From assembly GCF_027944115.1 (NCBI RefSeq), contig NZ_JAPJZI010000001.1, positions 2,108,001 through 2,172,000 of the forward strand: DNA of 64,000 nucleotides, read 5' to 3'. The notes beneath the pieces were generated by a model that saw only the letters and a program-made list of their open reading frames with translations, did no database searches and had not been told where the DNA came from. The DNA is from Hoeflea prorocentri (GTDB taxonomy: Bacteria; Pseudomonadota; Alphaproteobacteria; Rhizobiales; Rhizobiaceae). Shown here one piece after another: positions 59,488 to 64,000 of the stretch (positions are counted from its first letter, which is position 1; every line of letters begins with the position of its first letter). The translations under genes were made by a program, and so were the position numbers.

Positions 59488-61008
59488 ATGGAATTCGTCA
59501 CCACGCAGATCGCCGGATTCTGGATCGCGCTCGCCGAGCTTGCGAGTGATCCGGTCACCTATGTCTATCTCATTGCTTCGGTTTTCCTCGGCATCGTCTT
59601 CGGCGCCCTGCCGGGTCTGACCGCTACGCTGGCGGTCACGATCCTGACCGGTTTCTTCAGCAACAAGTTTCCACTAGAGCAATCGCTGATCGCGCTCATC
59701 GGCGCCTATGTCGGGGCAATCTATGGCGGATCCTATCCATCCATACTGCTTAATATCCCAGGCACCGCCGCATCGGCTGCAACGGCCATGGACGGCTATC
59801 CGCTGACAAGGAGCGGTCGCGGCGGCGAAGCGCTGGGCATCACAACAACGGCCTCCTTCATCGGAACGCTGTTCGGCACGGTCTGCCTGCTGATCTTCGT
59901 CTGGGTGCTACTTTTGATGTCGAAGAACATCGCTTCGCCGGAAAAGGCGCTTCTGGCGCTTTTCGGTATCCTCCTGTCAGGCACGCTGATGAGCCAGGAT
60001 CTCGTTGTCAAAGGCTGGATCGCCGGGCTCATCGGCCTCGCGATGGCCATGGTCGGCCTCGACCCGATCCTGTCGGAGGACCGTTACACATTCGGCTGGT
60101 CCTACCTGCTGTCAGGTTTCCAGATCGTCCCGGTCCTGATGGGCGCATTCGCCATCCCACAGATCATGGACGGCTTGCGGGCAACGACAATGGCCGCGCA
60201 AATTCCCCAGGTCGGCCGGATCGTTCCGAAATTCGGCGAGGTCCTGCGCCGGCTGCCCGGCATCACCCGCTCCGGCGCGATCGGTACCGGCGTCGGCGCC
60301 CTGCCCGGCGTCGGCGAGGATGTCGCCGGATGGGTTTCCTACGGCGTCGGCAAAGCGTCCTCCAAGGAAGGCTCGAAATTCGGCCGCGGCTCGGTTGACG
60401 GCCTGATCTCGGCGGAAGCCGCCAACAATGCGGCGATCGGCGGCGCGCTCATTCCGCTTCTGGTGCTGGGTATTCCGGGCTCTCCCCCGGCCGCCGCGCT
60501 CCTCGGAGCGCTCAAGATCAACAACGTCATTCCCGGCCCGACGATTGATCCGGCGCTGATCCTGAGGGTTGTGGCGATCCTCGTGATGGCATCGCTCACC
60601 ATGTTCATCATGGGGCTTTTCACGGCGCGCATCTTTATCATGATCCTGCGCATCCCCCAGACCGTTTTCCTGCCCGTTGTCATGGTACTGACGACGATTG
60701 GCTCATTCTCGGTTGGCGGCGGCGTCAACGATCTCTTCCTGATGATCTGCGTCGGCCTCGTCGCCTATGCCATGAACGTGATGAAATATCCGATTGCGCC
60801 ACTGGTCATCGGAGCCATTCTCGGCGGCCTTTTCGACGAAACCTTCCGCCGATCCCTGCTGATCTCCGATGGCGACCCGTCAGTCTTTTTCAGCCGTCCG
60901 GGCGCCGCCATATTGCTGACATTGAACGTTCTCCTCATAATGAGTCAGCTTCCGTTTGTCAGACGCCGATTTTCACGGCTAAGACGCAACAAGGAGACCC
61001 CGGCCTGA
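59488..61008 (+). CDS. tctA: Tripartite tricarboxylate transporter large membrane subunit (TctA family)
   Basis: 506 residues from the ATG at 59488. About twelve membrane helices. The family hallmarks are both present: VFGALPGLTATLAVTILTGF with GAIYGGSYPSILLNIPGTAASAATAMDGYPL in the first half, and GTGVGALPGVGEDVAGWVSYGVGKASS with GALIPLLVLGIPGSPPAAALLGAL in the second. It forms the transport channel and is sodium- or proton-coupled. It ends in a TGATG overlap with the next gene. Confidence 0.95.
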   Translation: MEFVTTQIAGFWIALAELASDPVTYVYLIASVFLGIVFGALPGLTATLAVTILTGFFSNKFPLEQSLIALIGAYVGAIYGGSYPSILLNIPGTAASAATAMDGYPLTRSGRGGEALGITTTASFIGTLFGTVCLLIFVWVLLLMSKNIASPEKALLALFGILLSGTLMSQDLVVKGWIAGLIGLAMAMVGLDPILSEDRYTFGWSYLLSGFQIVPVLMGAFAIPQIMDGLRATTMAAQIPQVGRIVPKFGEVLRRLPGITRSGAIGTGVGALPGVGEDVAGWVSYGVGKASSKEGSKFGRGSVDGLISAEAANNAAIGGALIPLLVLGIPGSPPAAALLGALKINNVIPGPTIDPALILRVVAILVMASLTMFIMGLFTARIFIMILRIPQTVFLPVVMVLTTIGSFSVGGGVNDLFLMICVGLVAYAMNVMKYPIAPLVIGAILGGLFDETFRRSLLISDGDPSVFFSRPGAAILLTLNVLLIMSQLPFVRRRFSRLRRNKETPA

Positions 61009-61295
61009 TGTTCGCCGTTGTCGTGACTTTTCAAATCAAAACAGAGCATTGGGACAGTTTTCTGGAGATCATGCGGGACAACGCCCGGGCTTCGAAAGAG
61101 CTGGAGCCGGCTTGCAGGCATTTTGATGTCTGTACAGATGATAGCCGGCCTTACGAGGTTTTCCTCTACGAACTCTACGATGACGAAGCGGCCTTTGAAA
61201 CTCATCAGCGGATGGCGCACTTCAAGGAGTTTTCCGCCGCGGCCGCTGACATGATCGCCGACAAGAGCGTCATCACCTTCGGATCGGTCACATGA
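61008..61295 (+). CDS. Antibiotic biosynthesis monooxygenase (ABM) domain protein
   Basis: 95 residues, one ABM unit: FAVVVTFQIKTEHWDSFLEIMRDNARASKELEPACRHFDVC and EVFLYELYDDEAAFETHQRMAHFKEF are the putative quinol-monooxygenase/LsrG-like pattern. The ATG overlaps the tctA stop and its end overlaps the next gene by 4 bp, so it belongs to the catabolic operon. LsrG-type relatives isomerise a phosphorylated sugar, which fits this context better than quinol oxidation, but this is inference. Confidence 0.9.
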   Translation: MFAVVVTFQIKTEHWDSFLEIMRDNARASKELEPACRHFDVCTDDSRPYEVFLYELYDDEAAFETHQRMAHFKEFSAAAADMIADKSVITFGSVT

Positions 61296-62098
61296 GCGAC
61301 GATATCTGGCAGGTCTTTGCCCTTAAATATGCAGAGCGCAACGCCCGCACCCGGGCGAACAGTTTTATCTTCGACGATGATCACGCCAGTCCGCACGACA
61401 TGGACTACTTCATCTGGGTTGCGCGCAACAGCAAACGGACCATTCTGATCGATACCGGTTATGACACCGAGGAGGCGAACCGGCGCGGCCGGCCCGTGTT
61501 GCGTCATCCGGTCGAGGCGCTCAAAGTGCTCGGCATTCGGCCCGAGGATATCGACACGATCATCATTACCCACCTGCACTATGACCATGCCGGCGGACTT
61601 GATGAATTCCCCAACGCCGTTTTCCATCTTCAGTCCGCAGAGATGGCCTTCGCGACAGGACCATGCATGTGCCACGGCACGCTGCGCATGCCCTATACGG
61701 CGCAGCATGTGTGCCAGATGATCCACCATGTCTATTCGGGCCGGGTCATCTTCCATGACGGCGAAGGGATTGTTGCACCGGGCATCACCCTGCACCACAT
61801 CGGCGGTCATTCGCGCGGCCTGCAATCGGTGCAAATCAAAACGGCTTCCGGTCATTTATGCCTCGCCTCCGACGCCTCCCACTATTATGAGAATTTCATC
61901 AGCCAGAAACCGTTTCCCATCGTCGACAGCATCGCCGACATGCATAATGGCTGGCAGACTATTCAATCCCTCGCCAGCCATCGCGACCTTGTCATTCCGG
62001 GACACGACCCGCTGGTAACCCGCCACTTTCCGGCTTTGGACAATACCGACTTCGGCTGGCGCCTTGATGTCGGGCCGCACAAACCCATCGAGATTTGA
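61292..62098 (+). CDS. MBL-fold lactonase-like protein (N-acyl-homoserine-lactonase family)
   Basis: 268 residues. Zinc motif HLHYDHAGG with H94, H96, D98 and H99; later metal ligands in HHIGGHSRGLQSV, LASDASHYYENF and IPGHDPLV. The layout is that of AHL lactonases (AttM/AiiA branch). It sits inside a sugar-acid operon, overlapping the ABM gene by 4 bp and 3 bp from otnK. A sugar-acid lactone such as a tetronolactone is therefore a more natural substrate than a quorum signal. Confidence 0.9.
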   Translation: MSDDIWQVFALKYAERNARTRANSFIFDDDHASPHDMDYFIWVARNSKRTILIDTGYDTEEANRRGRPVLRHPVEALKVLGIRPEDIDTIIITHLHYDHAGGLDEFPNAVFHLQSAEMAFATGPCMCHGTLRMPYTAQHVCQMIHHVYSGRVIFHDGEGIVAPGITLHHIGGHSRGLQSVQIKTASGHLCLASDASHYYENFISQKPFPIVDSIADMHNGWQTIQSLASHRDLVIPGHDPLVTRHFPALDNTDFGWRLDVGPHKPIEI

Positions 62099-62101
62099 TT
62101 T

Positions 62102-63352
62102 ATGCTTCTAGGCTGTATCGGCGATGATTTCACCGGCTCAAGTGATATCGCAAACACGCTGGCAAAACGCGGCATGCGCGTGGCGCAGTATACCGGCGTC
62201 CCGGCGCGCAGCGCCTCATCGGATGTCGAAGCCGGCGTCGTCGCGCTGAAGACACGCACGGAACCGGTCGCCGAGGCCGTGTCAAAATCGCTGGCGGCGG
62301 CGGACTGGTTGCTGGACCAGGGATGCGGGCAGATCGTTTTCAAATACTGCTCGACATTCGACAGCACGCGCCAGGGCAATATCGGCCCGGTCGCTCAGGC
62401 ATTGGCGGAGCGTCTTGGTGAAGACCGGGTGATCGTGTGCCCTGCATTCCCGGCAACGGGGCGTTCAATCTACAAGGGGCATCTCTTTGTCAGCGATCAA
62501 CTCCTGAGTGAAAGCGGCATGCGCGACCACCCGCTGACGCCGATGACGGATTCCGATATCCGCCGGTGGCTTTCCCATCAGACCGGTTGGCCGGTTGACC
62601 ATATCGATGCGTCGACCGTGTTTGACGGCAGCGATGCGATCCGCGCCGCCTTGGCGCAACCGAAACGGGCCATGGTTGTTGTCGATGCGATCCGTGACGA
62701 GGATCTGGTTGCAATCGGCAAGGCGGCAAAGGATAGAAAACTGCTGACCGGCGGTTCGGGCATCGCGCTCGGCCTTCCCGACAATTTTGCAGATCTCATC
62801 AAGGGCAATGACGGCGCAACGGTCTGGAAGGGTGCTGACGGACCAGCCATCGTGCTTTCCGGCTCCTGCTCACTGGCAACGCGCGGGCAAGTCACCCATC
62901 ACATCAAATCACATCCGTCGCTGGAAATCCGTGTCGAAGCCCTGGTGTCCGGAGAACAGACCGCCGACAGTATCGCCTCATGGCTGATCGAGCATCAGGA
63001 TCACGGCCCGATTGCCTATTCCTCCGCCGATCCGGGCGTCGTGCGGCAGGCCCAGGATCTATTCGGCCGCGAAGCATCCGCCGAGCAGGTCGAAGCAACC
63101 TTTGTATCGGTAGCCCGAAAGGTCGTAGGAAGCGGTATCCGCAAGATTATCACCGCCGGCGGCGAAACCTCGGGGGCGGTGGTGGAAGGCCTGGAGATCA
63201 ACAGTCTCGCAATCGGTCCGGAGATCGCTCCCGGTGTTCCGGCTGTGCATGATCCGGATCAAGATCTTTACCTGGCGCTCAAATCCGGCAATTTCGGCCA
63301 GGAGGATTTCTTCGCCCGGGCAATGACAATGCTCGAAAGAGGCAGCACATGA
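62102..63352 (+). CDS. otnK: 3-oxo-tetronate kinase
   Basis: 416 residues. Four-carbon acid sugar kinase family (formerly DUF1537): LLGCIGDDFTGSSDIANTLAKRGMRVAQYTGVP at the N-terminus, VFKYCSTFDSTRQGNIGPVAQALAE, VCPAFPATGRSIYKGHLFV, and the nucleotide-binding C-terminal half with VLSGSCSLATRGQV and ITAGGETSGAVVEGL. It phosphorylates 3-dehydro-L-erythronate or D-threonate at O4. It overlaps otnC by 4 bp. Confidence 0.93.
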   Translation: MLLGCIGDDFTGSSDIANTLAKRGMRVAQYTGVPARSASSDVEAGVVALKTRTEPVAEAVSKSLAAADWLLDQGCGQIVFKYCSTFDSTRQGNIGPVAQALAERLGEDRVIVCPAFPATGRSIYKGHLFVSDQLLSESGMRDHPLTPMTDSDIRRWLSHQTGWPVDHIDASTVFDGSDAIRAALAQPKRAMVVVDAIRDEDLVAIGKAAKDRKLLTGGSGIALGLPDNFADLIKGNDGATVWKGADGPAIVLSGSCSLATRGQVTHHIKSHPSLEIRVEALVSGEQTADSIASWLIEHQDHGPIAYSSADPGVVRQAQDLFGREASAEQVEATFVSVARKVVGSGIRKIITAGGETSGAVVEGLEINSLAIGPEIAPGVPAVHDPDQDLYLALKSGNFGQEDFFARAMTMLERGST

Positions 63353-63990
63353 GCGACACCAAGCTGCGCGATGCGATATGCCGATTAGCCCGGTCACTTT
63401 ATGATCGTGGGCTCGCTCACGGCTCGACCGGCAATATCTCCACCCGAACGGAAGATGGCGGACTTCTGGTCACACCGACAGGCAGCAGTTTCGGCTGGCT
63501 CGATCCGGAACGCATATCCTGTTTCGACGCCGAGGGCAGACATATCGCCGGTGATGCGCCGACCAAGGAGATGCCGCTTCATGCGGCCTTTTACGACACG
63601 CGCGGAACCCGTGCCGGTGCGGTTGTCCATCTGCATTGCCACCATGCCGTGGCACTGTCGACGCTGCCGGACACGGACCACGACAATGCCCTGCCGCCCT
63701 ACACCCCCTACTCCATCATGCAGCTGGGGCGGGTGAAAATCCTGCCCTACTTTCAGCCGGGCGATCCGGCAATGGGAGAGGCGGTGCGATCTCTGGACGG
63801 GCAGCGATCGGCGGTCATCCTTGCCAATCACGGACCTGTCGTAACGGCAGGCACGCTTGAAAAGGCCGTTTATGCGATGGAGGAACTGGAAGAAACCGCC
63901 CGGCTCGCCATCACATTGACGGATCGCCGGGCGGCTATGCTGGATGCAGCGCAGATCGCCAGCCTTATCCAGACCTTCAACATCGATTGA
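63349..63990 (+). CDS. otnC: 3-oxo-tetronate 4-phosphate decarboxylase
   Basis: 213 residues, class II aldolase/adducin fold. GLAHGSTGNISTRTEDGGLLVTPTGSSFGWLDPERIS is the phosphate-binding region and VVHLHCHHAVALSTL the zinc-binding His motif. It decarboxylates the product of OtnK to dihydroxyacetone phosphate and CO2, linking the pathway to glycolysis. Last complete gene; the partner isomerase (OtnI) and a threonate/erythronate dehydrogenase (LtnD-type) are not seen and may lie beyond the right edge. Confidence 0.93.
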   Translation: MSDTKLRDAICRLARSLYDRGLAHGSTGNISTRTEDGGLLVTPTGSSFGWLDPERISCFDAEGRHIAGDAPTKEMPLHAAFYDTRGTRAGAVVHLHCHHAVALSTLPDTDHDNALPPYTPYSIMQLGRVKILPYFQPGDPAMGEAVRSLDGQRSAVILANHGPVVTAGTLEKAVYAMEELEETARLAITLTDRRAAMLDAAQIASLIQTFNID

Positions 63991-64000
63991 GACCTTGAAA

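Overview
The window looks like chromosomal DNA of an alphaproteobacterium, most likely a marine or soil member of the Hyphomicrobiales (Rhizobiales). This is an inference. It rests on GC-rich dense coding, many ABC and tripartite tricarboxylate (TTT) uptake systems, a matR-matA-matB malonate locus in the rhizobial arrangement, a DUF992 protein, and paired GntR, MarR and LysR regulators. I see no phage, IS element, CRISPR array, rRNA or tRNA.

Layout. 1-6150: the end of a CDF metal transporter, then a five-gene peptide ABC importer on the minus strand. 6370-8950: a Gdx/SugE exporter under an apparent guanidine-II riboswitch, a GST, a frameshifted type 2 peptidyl-tRNA hydrolase and a Tat-exported agmatine-deiminase-family protein. 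9060-15464: an MBL-fold hydrolase, pirin, a MarR regulator divergent from a flavin monooxygenase, and an S9 peptidase. 15450-19120: matB, matA and matR with a perfect operator. 19294-28627: an ArsP-like permease, a FAD oxidase divergent from GltS, a cupin-ArsR-SRPBCC operon, a two-gene envelope operon, 1-Cys peroxiredoxin, and a MerR-controlled metal exporter. 28687-32734: an ABM-like protein, a long empty stretch, a LysR gene, a taurine-pyruvate-type aminotransferase and a VOC protein.

32745-44157 is the most unusual part. It holds a complete Anbu proteasome-like operon (peptidase, transglutaminase, alpha-E, ATP-grasp) and the ubiT-ubiU-ubiV genes for oxygen-independent ubiquinone hydroxylation behind a near-perfect FNR/FixK box. 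It also holds a 1077-residue gene fusing a corrinoid/4Fe-4S reductive dehalogenase to a flavin/2Fe-2S reductase, with its own MarR regulator and a divergent 2-hydroxyacid dehydrogenase.

44189-54672: a PhnB-like protein, a hybrid histidine kinase facing a NarL-type regulator, an MFS carrier, an FMN glutamate-synthase-family enzyme, DUF992, and a PadR regulator divergent from an NTF2-like protein and 2,4-dienoyl-CoA reductase (FadH). 54685-63990: a divergent catabolic locus for a four-carbon sugar acid, or a compound feeding into that route. It contains a GntR regulator, a Gfo/Idh/MocA and an isopropylmalate-type dehydrogenase, a TTT transporter, an ABM monooxygenase, a lactonase-like MBL protein, 3-oxo-tetronate kinase (OtnK) and 3-oxo-tetronate-4-phosphate decarboxylase (OtnC). 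It runs to the right edge and may continue past it.

Translation starts were chosen from ribosome-binding sites, operators and expected protein lengths; several therefore lie inside longer open frames. All family calls are by eye, without database searches.
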